NCBI GenBank assembly: GCA_017547395.1
Contig: JAFYPS010000173.1
Location: 1 to 20,822, forward strand
DNA length: 20,822 bases
Source of the DNA: Clostridia bacterium
Lineage (GTDB): Bacteria; Bacillota_A; Clostridia; Oscillospirales; CAG-272
Direction: 5' to 3'
Both the position numbers and the translations under genes were made by a program. This document shows positions 6,836 to 14,960 of this stretch, piece after piece (the first letter of the stretch is position 1; each line of letters opens with the position of its first letter). The notes under the pieces are model-generated. The model saw nothing but the letters and a program-made list of their open reading frames with translations, was not told the origin of the DNA and did not search any database.

Positions 6836-8569
6836 TGTCTTTGCAGAAACTACGGGAACAGTGGGAGTCATTCCCTCGCTGCTTGTAACGAATTTGCCGT
6901 TTGGAGCAGAGTTCGCAATAGGAGTCTTATAGTCAACGCTGCCGACCTCCGCCATTTCCCACGTTCCACCGAGAACGGTAAGACTGTACTCCTTGGTCGA
7001 AGTGAGCTTGTCAGGGGTATACCTGAACTTTTCAAGATTTACGTCATTACCCGTATAGTTCCATCTGCCGCCGACAAGTATCGGATATTCATGCTCGCCG
7101 TAAGGATTGTTAAGGCAGCCTACACCCTCACCCATTACAACGTTATTGAAGTTGCAGGCGATAACCGAGCTTTCGCTCTGGCATTCGGGAGCAAAAACAA
7201 TATTATCGAAGTAAACGGCAGAGCTTATATTTATAAACTTGAATGTAATAACCACGTTAGAATGCTCGGAGGTAATCATGAGCGGACCGCGTACTCCGCC
7301 GATCTCACAGATTGTACCCATGTTGTAGTTCTGCATGAGTAAAACAGTACCGCCCTTTGAAAGCAAACTCATAGCGCGGTCAATAGTTTTTACAGGGTGT
7401 TCCTTTGTACCGGGATTTGTATCAATTCCGTCGTAGGAAGAAACATAAACCTTGGGGAGCGAAGGAAGTTTTTCAAACGCGCCCTCAAGGTAAACGTCTC
7501 TTTCAAGCGTTGTTCCCTCAAGGATAGGCTGCTCGTATGCATTGGGAGTGCCGGGCATATCACGGCGGCCTGCCCAAAGCACGCCGTCATCGTCAAACCA
7601 CGCGTAGTCTATGCAGGTGCTTCTCGGTGAATAAAGATTGTCTATATCGGGGTTGTCGGTTTTATTGGTTCTGTGGCAGTGATAAACAATAAGCATATCC
7701 TTTCCGTTAGGCGCTTCAACAAATGAATGATGCGCCGTGCCGTAAAGATGAGGATTATCCTTGTCTGCGTAGTCAAGGTCGTCACTGATAAGGGTGATAT
7801 GCTCATAGTCACGGGTGTACTTACCGAGAGGAGAATCGCTTGTTGCATAGTGAACAGAGTACTTGGTCACTACATATCCGTCGGAGGAGAAAGTGAGGTA
7901 GTACTTGCCGTTATGCTTAAGCATAAACGGTCCTTCGACAACGTAGTCGTCAATAGGAAGCTCGCGTTCAATGAGAAGTGTTATGGTTTCTTTCTTGGGA
8001 GTAACCGTCTTCATATCAAGCTCACAGCCCCAGATACTTTCTCCGCTTTCAACGTACTTGTCGCCAAAGCGAGCCGGACCGAGCGTAGCAAAGAAGAAAT
8101 AAACCTTTCCGTCGTCATCCTGAAAGAAATGTCCGTCTATTGTTTTGAAAGGGTTGAAAAGATAGCCGTCTGTAATTCCTTTAAAAGGACCGAGAGGGCT
8201 GTCCGAAACGGCAAAGCCGAGATGTTCGTGATAGGAAACGGCCATATAGTACTTGCCGTCGTACTTTAAAACCTCGGGTGCCCAATATTTATGATGGTCG
8301 GTGTATTCGGGGTCTACCTTGTCGGTCATATCCTCGTGGAGCAGACAGTAGCCGTGCGCAGTCCATTCAACAAGATTCTTAGAGGAGTAAACGCGGTAAC
8401 CGTGCGCATCACCGCTTGTAGCGTAGAGGTAATACGTGCCGTCATCGTCCTTTAAAACGAATGGGTCAGCACCGGGTGCAACGGGGTTTGTAAAGGTCTC
8501 GGCAGAGATTGCAAATGCGAAAACTACGCAAAGCAACGCCGTTATAGCCAGAATAACAATCTTCTTCAT
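6470..8569 (-). CDS. secreted GH43 glycosidase with beta-helix-like segment and stalk domain
   Basis: This 699-aa exported protein is predicted to act on arabinose- or xylose-containing glycans (family GH43: arabinofuranosidase, xylosidase or arabinanase). Residues 1-23 are the signal peptide. Residues about 24-360 form the five-bladed propeller with the three family acids: Asp35 (GADPF), Asp145 (TIDGHFF) and Glu212 (VVEGPFML). His280/His281 in GTAHHSF matches the central ion-site histidine. Residues about 372-560 begin with YVSSYDGIDTNPGTKEHPVK, a typical right-handed beta-helix lead-in, and include GGRW and GGTW motifs. Residues 579-699 are a duplicated stalk unit (copper amine oxidase N-terminal-like, PF07833) with two RNSRT/ENSRT-LPVR-AENLGATV repeats. 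This is not an oxidase domain and probably serves surface display or attachment. GGAAGG sits 10 bases ahead of the ATG at 8569. A paralogue starts at 18792. The exact substrate is unknown. Confidence 0.9.
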   Translation of the reverse strand: MKKIVILAITALLCVVFAFAISAETFTNPVAPGADPFVLKDDDGTYYLYATSGDAHGYRVYSSKNLVEWTAHGYCLLHEDMTDKVDPEYTDHHKYWAPEVLKYDGKYYMAVSYHEHLGFAVSDSPLGPFKGITDGYLFNPFKTIDGHFFQDDDGKVYFFFATLGPARFGDKYVESGESIWGCELDMKTVTPKKETITLLIERELPIDDYVVEGPFMLKHNGKYYLTFSSDGYVVTKYSVHYATSDSPLGKYTRDYEHITLISDDLDYADKDNPHLYGTAHHSFVEAPNGKDMLIVYHCHRTNKTDNPDIDNLYSPRSTCIDYAWFDDDGVLWAGRRDMPGTPNAYEQPILEGTTLERDVYLEGAFEKLPSLPKVYVSSYDGIDTNPGTKEHPVKTIDRAMSLLSKGGTVLLMQNYNMGTICEIGGVRGPLMITSEHSNVVITFKFINISSAVYFDNIVFAPECQSESSVIACNFNNVVMGEGVGCLNNPYGEHEYPILVGGRWNYTGNDVNLEKFRYTPDKLTSTKEYSLTVLGGTWEMAEVGSVDYKTPIANSAPNGKFVTSSEGMTPTVPVVSAKTEIKMTIDSLTAFVNGESKTLDAAPIIRNSRTMLPVRFVAENLGATVGWDDATKTVTVKSADATIEIVIGAATAKVNGKEIALDSPAFIENSRTYLPVRVVAENLGATVSWDDATKTATLVK

Positions 8570-8604
8570 AGCAAAGTGTCCTTCCTGTTTTTCATTGCAA
8601 AACT

Positions 8605-8633
8605 ATAATATCATACACAGGTGTCAAAAACAA
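8605..8633 (-). promoter_or_regulatory. candidate promoter of the first GH43 gene
   Basis: On the minus strand, TTGTTT (8633-8628), a 17-base spacer and TATTAT (8610-8605) with an extended -10 TG (8613-8612) lie 36 bases before the start codon. A better -35 match, TTGACA (8627-8622), is present but only 11 bases from this -10. The -35 box abuts the terminator of the preceding transporter operon. Confidence 0.5.
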
Positions 8634-8634
8634 G

Positions 8635-8662
8635 AAAAATCGGCTCTTTCGAGCCGATTTTT
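8635..8662 (-). terminator. intrinsic terminator of the BMP transporter operon
   Basis: The stem AATCGGCTC / GAGCCGATT encloses a TTTC loop, flanked by A-runs and T-runs that extend the pairing. It lies directly beyond, and just touches, the stop codon of the last permease gene. On the minus strand the stem is followed by TTTTTC. Confidence 0.88.
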
Positions 8663-9642
8663 TATCTTTCTTCTCTGAAATATGCAAGACCAAGGTTTGC
8701 AGGAGGCTGGCTTTCACGCTTTTCACGAATGCTTGTAACAACGAGAACAATGATAGTTACAACGTAAGGAAGCATCTTGAAAAGCTCCTGTTCGCCGACA
8801 CCGAAACCGGGTATCTGCACGAAGGTATAAAGGATATAAAGTCCACCGAAAATGATAGAACCGATAATGCCGGTGTTGGGGCGCCAAACCGCAAAAATTA
8901 CAAGCGCGATAGCAAGCCAGCCACGGTCACCGAAACCGTCGTTGGACCAGATGCCCATATAGTCGATAACGTAGTAAAGACCGCCAAGACCTGCAATCAT
9001 GCTGCCTATACAGGTAGCTACATACTTGTAAAGATTTACGTTGATACCTGCCGCATCTGCAGTCGCAGGGTTTTCACCGACTGCGCGGAGCTGAAGTCCC
9101 GCACGGGTGTGCTTAAGCACGTACGCCGAGGCAAGTGCAATTATCACGGCAAGATAAACGAGAAATCCGTGGGAAAGGAAAACCTGACCGAACCAACCGA
9201 GTTTGGATGCAAAAGGAAGCGAAGTGCTGTAGTAAATCTCAAACTGGGTAAGCTCGATAGACGTTGCGTCGCTTGCAGCAAGCTTTGTAAGCGAGCCACC
9301 GAAAAAGTTACCTATGCCTATACCGAACGTGGTAAGCGCAAGACCGGTCACGTTCTGATTTGCGCGAAGAGTTACGGTAAGGAAGCAGTAGATAAGTCCC
9401 ATCAGAAGCGAGCCGAGAAGCGAACACAGAAGAGGAATGAGAATTGCGAGTGCGGGACTCATTACCTCTACGGAATTCTGATAGAAGAAGGCACCGATAA
9501 CGCCGCTGATACCGCCTACGTACATAATACCGGGGATACCGAGGTTAAGATGTCCCGACTTTTCAGTGATTATTTCACCTGTAGAACCGAAAAGGAGCGG
9601 AATGCCCTGCATTATAGCGCGCTGAAAAAACATTGCAATCAT
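8662..9642 (-). CDS. BMP-type ABC transporter permease 2 (NupQ/YufQ-like)
   Basis: This 326-aa membrane protein is the second channel half of the nucleoside-type importer. It has about eight to nine hydrophobic segments and belongs to the branched-chain/simple-sugar permease family (BPD_transp_2). Family features are the N-terminal FGSTGEIITEKSGHLNLGIPG block and the cytoplasmic loop AVGENPATADAAGINV (about residues 184-200), the ATPase coupling loop. The start is an ATG overlapping the stop of permease 1 by four bases (ATGA), with GGAGG about 10 bases upstream. A second in-frame ATG lies at residue 4. It is the last gene of the operon, followed at once by a terminator. YufQ-like proteins work as heterodimers with YufP-like partners, which fits the neighbour. 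Confidence 0.93.
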   Translation of the reverse strand: MIAMFFQRAIMQGIPLLFGSTGEIITEKSGHLNLGIPGIMYVGGISGVIGAFFYQNSVEVMSPALAILIPLLCSLLGSLLMGLIYCFLTVTLRANQNVTGLALTTFGIGIGNFFGGSLTKLAASDATSIELTQFEIYYSTSLPFASKLGWFGQVFLSHGFLVYLAVIIALASAYVLKHTRAGLQLRAVGENPATADAAGINVNLYKYVATCIGSMIAGLGGLYYVIDYMGIWSNDGFGDRGWLAIALVIFAVWRPNTGIIGSIIFGGLYILYTFVQIPGFGVGEQELFKMLPYVVTIIVLVVTSIREKRESQPPANLGLAYFREER

Positions 9643-10760
9643 TTTGCACGAGCCTCCTTTTTACGGAATTTTATCTTATAGTTGATAAAGAACTCACTAC
9701 CGATAATAAAGAAGATGATAATGCCGGTAATGATGTCCGAAAACGCGTGGTTAAGTCCGAGTGTGGTTGCAATCTCGGTTGCTCCCTTTTCAAGGAACAC
9801 AATAACGAACGAGGTAAGAAGCATGGTTATCGGATTGAACTTTGCAAGCCAAGAAACCATAATTGCGGTAAATCCGCGACCGTCAATAGTGTCGGGGGTG
9901 ATGGAGTGGTCGGCTCCGGATACAAGAAGGAAGCCTGCAATACCGCAAAGCGCACCCGAAATTATCATAGTGCGGATGATAACCTTGTTTACGTTGATAC
10001 CGATATAACGCGCGGTGTTCTCACTTTCGCCTACAACAGAGATTTCATATCCCTGCTTGGAATACTTGAGGTAAACGTACATAAGCACTGTAAGTACAAG
10101 CACTATGAGAATCGCAAGCAGATATTTTCTGCCTGCAAAATCGCTGCCGCCAAGCTCAGGGAGCCAGCCGCTGTAGGTCTTGCCGTTGATAATGCCTATC
10201 TTTCCGCTTCCCGCAGGAACTGCCCAGATGTAAACGAAATATGCAACTATCTGCATAGCGATATAGTTCATCATAAGCGTAAAGAGGGTTTCGTTTGTAC
10301 CCCACTTTGCCTTAAAAAGTGCAGGAATTATTGCCCATACGGCACCGATTACCATACTTGCAATCGCCATAAGCGGAATGAGAAGGTGATTTGGAATCGC
10401 ATCGCCGATTTTAAGCATCATTGCCGCCGCAGCAAAGCCTCCGATAAGTGCCTGTCCCTCGGCACCGATGTTCCAGAAACGCATCTTGAATGCGGGAGTT
10501 ACCGCAAGAGATACGCAAAGAAGCATCGCGAGTGCGAGCAGCATATTCCACATACGGCGCGGAGTTCCGAAAACGCCGTCCCACATAGTTGTGTAGATTT
10601 CAACGGGATTTTTGCCCGTGAGAAGATAGGAAACCAGTCCGCTGAAAAGAAGTGCCACCACAATTGCAACAATTCTTACAAGCCAGGACTTCCACCAGAC
10701 GATACCGTCCCGCTTTACAATATGAAAAAGAGGTTCGCGAACAGAATTATTTGCTTTCAT
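9639..10760 (-). CDS. BMP-type ABC transporter permease 1 (NupP/YufP-like)
   Basis: This 373-aa inner-membrane permease is the first channel half of the importer. A cytoplasmic N-terminus of about 25 residues precedes a first TM at about 27-48, and about eight more hydrophobic segments follow. Diagnostic family stretches are FKMRFWNIGAEGQALIGGFA, the NETLFTLMMNYIA block and the coupling loop VVGESENTARYIGINV. The C-terminus is basic (IKFRKKEARAK). The ATG at 10760 lies inside the end of the ATPase gene (14-base overlap), with GGAGG at 10774-10770 nine bases ahead. It overlaps permease 2 by four bases, so the three genes are translationally coupled. Substrate choice is set mainly by the binding protein; nucleosides are the family default. 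Confidence 0.93.
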   Translation of the reverse strand: MKANNSVREPLFHIVKRDGIVWWKSWLVRIVAIVVALLFSGLVSYLLTGKNPVEIYTTMWDGVFGTPRRMWNMLLALAMLLCVSLAVTPAFKMRFWNIGAEGQALIGGFAAAAMMLKIGDAIPNHLLIPLMAIASMVIGAVWAIIPALFKAKWGTNETLFTLMMNYIAMQIVAYFVYIWAVPAGSGKIGIINGKTYSGWLPELGGSDFAGRKYLLAILIVLVLTVLMYVYLKYSKQGYEISVVGESENTARYIGINVNKVIIRTMIISGALCGIAGFLLVSGADHSITPDTIDGRGFTAIMVSWLAKFNPITMLLTSFVIVFLEKGATEIATTLGLNHAFSDIITGIIIFFIIGSEFFINYKIKFRKKEARAK

Positions 10761-12291
10761 TGCCGTTTTCCTCCTTTGCCACGGTTTTGGTCATAAGCAG
10801 ACCGATTTCTTCCTTGGTAGTCGTTCTTGCATCAACAACGCCGGTAATATGTCCCGAACCGATAACAAGAATTCTGTCGCAAAGTTCGAGAAGCACGTCA
10901 AGGTCCTCGCCGACAAAAATTACGGCAACGCCCTTTTCCTTCTGCTGATTGAGAAGATTGTAAATAGTATATGAAGAGTTGATATCAAGTCCTCTTACGG
11001 GATATGCCGCCATAAGCACGGTAGGAGCAGATGCAATTTCACGTCCTACAAGCACCTTCTGCACGTTACCGCCCGAAAGACGGCGTACCGGTGTATGCGC
11101 GCTCGGAGTTACAACCTCGAGCTGCTTTATAATATCTTCTGCAAGATTTCTTGGCTTCTTGCGCTCAAGGAACGCGCTCTTGCCACGGCGGTATGAACGG
11201 AGCATCATATTGTCAATGATGTCCATATTGCCGACAAGTCCCATTCCGAGACGGTCCTCGGGAACAAAGGAAAGGCGAACGCCAAGTTCTCTTATCTGAA
11301 GAGGCGTTTTGTCGCGGAGATCGTCAACTCCGCCCGTCTTTGGATTGTGATAATAGATGTCTCCCTCGCTGAGCTTCTGAAGTCCTGCGATAGACTCAAG
11401 AAGTTCACGCTGACCGCTGCCCGCGATACCCGCAATACCGAGAATTTCTCCCGAATAGGCGGAAAAAGAAACGTCGTCAAGCATCTTGACGCCCTCGCGG
11501 TTAAGGCAGGTAATATCCTTGACTTCAAGACGAACCTCAGCGTTCTTCGGCTCGCTGCGGTCGATATTGAGTGAAACCTTTTTGCCTACCATCATCTCGG
11601 TAAGCGCCATTTCATTTGTATTTGCAGTGTCAACGGTGCCGACGTACTTGCCCTTGCAAAGTACCGAAACTCTGTCGGAGAGGGAAAGCACCTCGTGCAG
11701 TTTATGTGTGATAATGACTATTGCCTTGCCCGCGTCGCGCATCTTGCGGAGAACCGCAAAAAGCTTCTGTGTCTCCTGAGGAGTGAGAACCGCGGTAGGC
11801 TCGTCGAGAATAAGAATATCCGCACCGCGATAGAGAACCTTGATAATTTCTACAGTCTGCTTTTCGGATACCGACATCTCATATATTTTCTTATTCGGGT
11901 CAACGTCAAAACCGTACTGCTCGCTTATCTCTTTTACACGTGCCGATGCCTTTTTAAGATTGTATCTTCCCTTGTCCTCAAGTCCGAGAATGATATTCTC
12001 CGTAGCGGTAAATACGTCAACAAGCTTGAAATGCTGATGTATCATACCTATTCTGTACTTAAACGCGTCCTTGGGAGAACGGATAACAACTTCCTCCCCG
12101 TCAATAAAAATCTGACCATGGTCGGGGAAATAGATACCCGATATCATATTCATCAGTGTGGTCTTACCGCTTCCGTTTTCGCCGAGGATGGAGAGAATTT
12201 CTCCGCGCTTGACGGTGAGATTGACGTTGTCGTTTGCGACAACGCTGCCGAAAGTCTTGGTAATGCCTCTTAGTTCAATTGCAACGCTCAA
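10747..12291 (-). CDS. BMP-type ABC transporter ATPase with two ABC domains (NupO/YufO-like)
   Basis: This 514-aa cytoplasmic protein carries two fused nucleotide-binding domains that drive uptake. The first half has Walker A GENGSGKTT (residues 37-45), a variant signature MSVSEKQTVEI (the usual LSVGEQQ has Gly where this has Ser) and Walker B ILILDEPTAVLTP. The second half has a degenerate Walker A GIAGSGQREL (no Lys), signature LSGGNVQKVL and a Walker B-like stretch AAYPVRGLD in which the usual catalytic Glu position is not acidic. Such asymmetry is common in sugar/nucleoside double ATPases. I chose a TTG start at 12291 because GGAGG (12302-12298) lies 6 bases ahead and the protein then begins SVAIELRGITKTFG. 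Upstream in-frame sequence to 12342 lies in intergenic hairpin DNA. A 130-base gap separates it from the binding-protein gene. Confidence 0.9.
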   Translation of the reverse strand: MSVAIELRGITKTFGSVVANDNVNLTVKRGEILSILGENGSGKTTLMNMISGIYFPDHGQIFIDGEEVVIRSPKDAFKYRIGMIHQHFKLVDVFTATENIILGLEDKGRYNLKKASARVKEISEQYGFDVDPNKKIYEMSVSEKQTVEIIKVLYRGADILILDEPTAVLTPQETQKLFAVLRKMRDAGKAIVIITHKLHEVLSLSDRVSVLCKGKYVGTVDTANTNEMALTEMMVGKKVSLNIDRSEPKNAEVRLEVKDITCLNREGVKMLDDVSFSAYSGEILGIAGIAGSGQRELLESIAGLQKLSEGDIYYHNPKTGGVDDLRDKTPLQIRELGVRLSFVPEDRLGMGLVGNMDIIDNMMLRSYRRGKSAFLERKKPRNLAEDIIKQLEVVTPSAHTPVRRLSGGNVQKVLVGREIASAPTVLMAAYPVRGLDINSSYTIYNLLNQQKEKGVAVIFVGEDLDVLLELCDRILVIGSGHITGVVDARTTTKEEIGLLMTKTVAKEENGNESK

Positions 12292-12325
12292 GGTGTACCT
12301 CCCGAATAAAAATATTACTTTAGTA

Positions 12326-12362
12326 ATAACGCAAAAACACAAAATTTGTGTGCTTGCGTTAT
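12326..12362 (-). other. long imperfect RNA hairpin in the leader of the ATPase gene
   Basis: ATAACGCAA (12326-12334) pairs perfectly with TTGCGTTAT (12354-12362). An inner six-base stem, ACACAA / TTGTGT, is separated by a 2x2 bulge. A smaller palindrome, ATTACT-TT-AGTAAT (12314-12327), overlaps its foot and lies just ahead of the GGGAGGT ribosome binding site. The two foldings cannot both form fully at their junction. It has no U-tail on the minus strand, so an RNA processing, stability or translation-control role is more likely than termination. Confidence 0.55.
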
Positions 12363-12375
12363 GCCTAAAATAACA

Positions 12376-12408
12376 AGTGTAGGCGAGGTGAAAAACCTCG
12401 CCTATACT
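12376..12408 (-). terminator. strong intergenic hairpin after the binding-protein gene, probable partial terminator or stabiliser
   Basis: Arms of 14 bases (12376-12389 and 12395-12408) pair with a single mismatch around the GC-rich core AGGCGAGGT / ACCTCGCCT and a five-base loop. It begins 13 bases after the stop codon of the BMP lipoprotein gene. The following minus-strand sequence TTGTTATTTT is only a weak U-tract. The position between a binding-protein gene and the membrane genes fits the known pattern in which such hairpins raise the binding-protein mRNA level over the rest. Confidence 0.6.
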
Positions 12409-12421
12409 CGCTAAAGTTTAA

Positions 12422-13684
12422 TTAGAATGCGGTGTTAAGAGTGGTGATGCCGTCGATTGCAATGTCAAAGTAAGGAGCGCTGCGGTATTCAGACTCAAGG
12501 AAAGCACCGTCCTTAATAACTTCGGTGTCCTTCTCATAAGCTGCGTCGGTATCAACGTCTGCAAGGTAAGACTCAAGAGCTGCACCTGCAACAGTGAAGG
12601 TAGAAGTAGCAAATACGTCAACCTCGCCGTTTACGAGCTGAGCCTTTACAGCCTCGATAGTCTCAACAGTGCCTTCTGCAGCTGCCTGAGTGTTAACGTC
12701 AGTAAGAACTACAGAGCCTGTTTCGATAGTACCGGTCCAGTCAGCAGGAATGTCCTCGCCGTTTGCAACAGCGTTAACTACGAACTCGTAGTAAGGAGCC
12801 CAGTTGATTCTGGAAGATACGATGAAGGTATTGGGGCAAGCTGCAACGGTAGAACCGTTGTAAGAAACGTTAGGAACGCCTGCGGTCTCGCATGCGGTAG
12901 GAGCGCCCATAGAGTCAGCGTGCTGGCTGATAAGTACGCAGCCTTCGCTGATGAGCTTGGTAGCAGCTTCCTTCTCAGCAGCCTCGTCATACCAAGAACC
13001 GGTGAACTGAACCTTCATGGTTACAGAAGGACAAACGGACTTAGCGCCAAGGTAGAAGGAGGTGTAACCGGAAATAACTTCTGCATAGGTGAACGCACCA
13101 ACGTAACCCATAACAGCCTGTTCAGCAGTGATCTTGCCGTCAGCGATCATCTCGTTGAGCTTAAGACCTGCAGCAACACCTGCGAGGAAACGGCCCTCGT
13201 AGATAGAAGCGAATGCATTGTGGAAGTTAGCAACGTTCTCAGTGTGAGCGGTAGTACCGGTTGCATGGCAGAACTGAACCTCGGGATACTCAAGAGCAGC
13301 CTGAAGAATGTAGGACTCGTGACCGAAGGAGTTAGCGAACACGATGTTGCATCCGCGCTCTGCGAGGTCAACTGCTGCTTCGTAGCAAGCGTTGGACTCG
13401 GGAACGTTGGTGATGATAACAACCTGTTCATCGGTAAGTCCGAGATTTGCCTTAGCTTCCTTAAGACCGTTGATGAAGTTAAGGTCGTAGGTAGAGTTCT
13501 CGTCGTGGAGGCAGATCATACCAAACTTGATGTCTGCAAGAGGATTCTCAACAACGGGAGCCTCAGTGGTGGCGGGAGCATCGGTGCCTGCAACGTCATC
13601 GGTAGCTACGGGAGCGGTCTCACCGCAAGCTACAAGAGCAAGCATCATTACTGCAACCAATGCGAGTGCGAGTAACTTTTTCAT
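12422..13684 (-). CDS. BMP-family substrate-binding lipoprotein (nucleoside-type ABC importer)
   Basis: This 420-aa extracellular lipoprotein captures the ligand for the importer encoded downstream. The signal peptide ends in the lipobox LVAC (Cys20), followed by an Asp/Thr/Ala/Pro-rich linker (about 21-45) and the basic membrane protein domain (PF02608-like, about 50-400). Recognisable stretches are FGMICLHDENSTYDLNFINGL, CNIVFANSFGHE, YEGRFLAGVAAG and VMGYVGAFTYAEVISGY. BMP proteins studied in spirochaetes, streptococci and bacilli bind nucleosides, mainly purine ones, but the ligand here is not proven by sequence. I chose ATG 13684 because GGAGG (13697-13693) lies 8 bases ahead. An upstream in-frame ATG at 13699 would overlap that site. 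It is first in the operon with its own promoter. Confidence 0.93.
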   Translation of the reverse strand: MKKLLALALVAVMMLALVACGETAPVATDDVAGTDAPATTEAPVVENPLADIKFGMICLHDENSTYDLNFINGLKEAKANLGLTDEQVVIITNVPESNACYEAAVDLAERGCNIVFANSFGHESYILQAALEYPEVQFCHATGTTAHTENVANFHNAFASIYEGRFLAGVAAGLKLNEMIADGKITAEQAVMGYVGAFTYAEVISGYTSFYLGAKSVCPSVTMKVQFTGSWYDEAAEKEAATKLISEGCVLISQHADSMGAPTACETAGVPNVSYNGSTVAACPNTFIVSSRINWAPYYEFVVNAVANGEDIPADWTGTIETGSVVLTDVNTQAAAEGTVETIEAVKAQLVNGEVDVFATSTFTVAGAALESYLADVDTDAAYEKDTEVIKDGAFLESEYRSAPYFDIAIDGITTLNTAF

Positions 13685-13754
13685 TTTGTTTTCCTCCAAG
13701 TTTCCTTTTTAAAATTTTTAGGGCATTCTGCCCCATAATGGAAATGGTAACTTA

Positions 13755-13784
13755 ATTATACTAAATTTCTCCTTTTGTTGACAA
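13755..13784 (-). promoter_or_regulatory. candidate promoter of the BMP transporter operon
   Basis: On the minus strand, TTGTCA (13784-13779), an 18-base spacer and TATAAT (13760-13755) lie about 70 bases before the start codon. The leader contains a small GC hairpin (GGGCA / TGCCC, 13721-13733) and an A/T-rich stretch. I could not match the leader to a purine or other known riboswitch. Confidence 0.6.
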
Positions 13785-13893
13785 GTTACATTTTGACGAA
13801 AATCAACCTTGTTTTTTTAGCTTTTTACACAATTCTCACAACCACCGATATTTTGCATAAAACATCTTTTTTCACTATTTTTCCGCATACATA

Positions 13894-13922
13894 TTGTAAT
13901 AATGATAAAAAAGTGGTATTAT
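13894..13922 (+). promoter_or_regulatory. promoter of the NAGPA-domain gene pair
   Basis: TTGTAA (13894-13899), a 17-base spacer and TATTAT (13917-13922) with an extended -10 TGG (13914-13916) lie 36 bases upstream of the ATG at 13959. The ribosome binding site AAAGGAAG follows in the leader. The promoter diverges from that of the BMP operon. Confidence 0.65.
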
Positions 13923-13958
13923 GTTTAGGATATACTTCATTTCAAAGGAAGCGATACT

Positions 13959-14951
13959 ATGTTCAAGAAGATACTTGCGGTTGCAGGCATAACGCTTGTA
14001 ATGCTGTTTTTGCTGCTTTACCTTGTAATAGGCGTAATAATCCTCGGTCCTTCCGAATACGCCGGAAAGCTTATGGTAACCACACTTATGGAAACCAGTG
14101 CCGCAAAATTTGTTCCTCATATGTATATGAGTGCTGAGAAGGTTCAGGAGATCATCAGCGGCGGTGAAGAAGAAACCGACATCGAGGTACAGGCTGCGCT
14201 TATCAAGCTCCCTGTTAACGAGGTGATTGCAGATACAAGTGAAGAAATCCCCGAAGATACCGACGGAATTGAAATACACGACGTCAAGGGAGCAACCTTC
14301 TACGGAAAAATTATGATTGTCAAAGATCCCAAACGCGTTTTTGTCGGCATTCCCAAGGACGGATTCGGATACGACAAATCCGGTATGACCGTTAATGCAA
14401 TGATCGAGCACTACGGTGCCGTAGGCGGCACAAATGCGGGTGGATTCTACGATCCTAACGGCAACGGTACCGGTGGCGTTCCCGACGGAATAGTTATTTA
14501 CGAGGGTGAGCTTCTCTGGGGCAACCTGAACTCTTACTACTCGCTCGCGGGAATTGACAAAGACGGTCTTTTGCACGTCGGAAAGATTACCGCCAAAGCC
14601 GCACTCGACCGCGGAGTTCAATATGCCGCGTCCTACGGTCCCGCACTTATCGTAAACGGTATGCCGCAGAATGAAAAGCGTGCGCTCGGCGGAGGTCTTA
14701 ATCCGCGTACGGCAATCGGTCAGCGTGATGACGGTGCGATCCTGCTTCTCGTTGTAAACGGACGAAGCGTAGACTCACTCGGAGCAACGCTTGACGACCT
14801 TGTCGAAGTGTTCCTCGAATACGGAGCAATCAACGCGACAAATCTTGACGGCGGTTCATCCTCGCTTATGATTTACGAGGGCGAAAACGTTACGCACAGC
14901 GCGTACGTTTACGGTGAACGCGTAGTTTCTACATCTATTCTCGTTAAGTGA
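13959..14951 (+). CDS. membrane-anchored phosphodiester glycosidase-like (NAGPA domain) protein
   Basis: This 330-aa protein has one N-terminal membrane segment (residues about 6-30) and an extracellular domain of the phosphodiester glycosidase family (PF09992), named after the mammalian uncovering enzyme. Family landmarks are GGTNAGGFYDPNG (156-168), NPRTAIGQ (248-255) and NLDGGSSS (295-302). Relatives cleave or bind sugar-phosphodiester bonds, for instance in cell-wall polymers, but most bacterial members have no proven substrate. The ATG at 13959 has AAAGGAAG about 7 bases ahead. The next gene starts 9 bases after the stop codon, with its ribosome binding site overlapping the stop, so the two are probably co-translated. 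No signal-peptidase site is evident, so the protein should stay membrane-bound. Confidence 0.88.
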   Translation: MFKKILAVAGITLVMLFLLLYLVIGVIILGPSEYAGKLMVTTLMETSAAKFVPHMYMSAEKVQEIISGGEEETDIEVQAALIKLPVNEVIADTSEEIPEDTDGIEIHDVKGATFYGKIMIVKDPKRVFVGIPKDGFGYDKSGMTVNAMIEHYGAVGGTNAGGFYDPNGNGTGGVPDGIVIYEGELLWGNLNSYYSLAGIDKDGLLHVGKITAKAALDRGVQYAASYGPALIVNGMPQNEKRALGGGLNPRTAIGQRDDGAILLLVVNGRSVDSLGATLDDLVEVFLEYGAINATNLDGGSSSLMIYEGENVTHSAYVYGERVVSTSILVK

Positions 14952-14960
14952 GGAAAGAAA

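Noticed and set aside
9633..10796. 387-codon open frame on the plus strand, antisense to permease 1
   Set aside because: It mirrors the permease gene, whose membrane motifs and overlaps with its operon neighbours are convincing. The antisense translation is Lys/His/Cys-rich with no recognisable domain.
12920..13675. 251-codon open frame on the plus strand, antisense to the BMP lipoprotein
   Set aside because: The minus strand encodes an unmistakable lipoprotein and BMP domain. The plus frame is a shadow and would start without a binding site.
13685..13760. possible purine riboswitch in the leader of the BMP operon
   Set aside because: The leader is only about 64 bases from the expected start, with one five-base hairpin. 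I see no three-way junction or conserved purine-aptamer loops.
13778..13783. plus-strand TTGACA as a second promoter for the NAGPA gene
   Set aside because: No -10-like sequence lies 16-18 bases downstream. The promoter at 13894-13922 is better placed.
13875..14621. 248-codon open frame on the minus strand, antisense to the NAGPA gene
   Set aside because: The plus-strand gene has family motifs, a promoter and a ribosome binding site. The minus frame has none of these.
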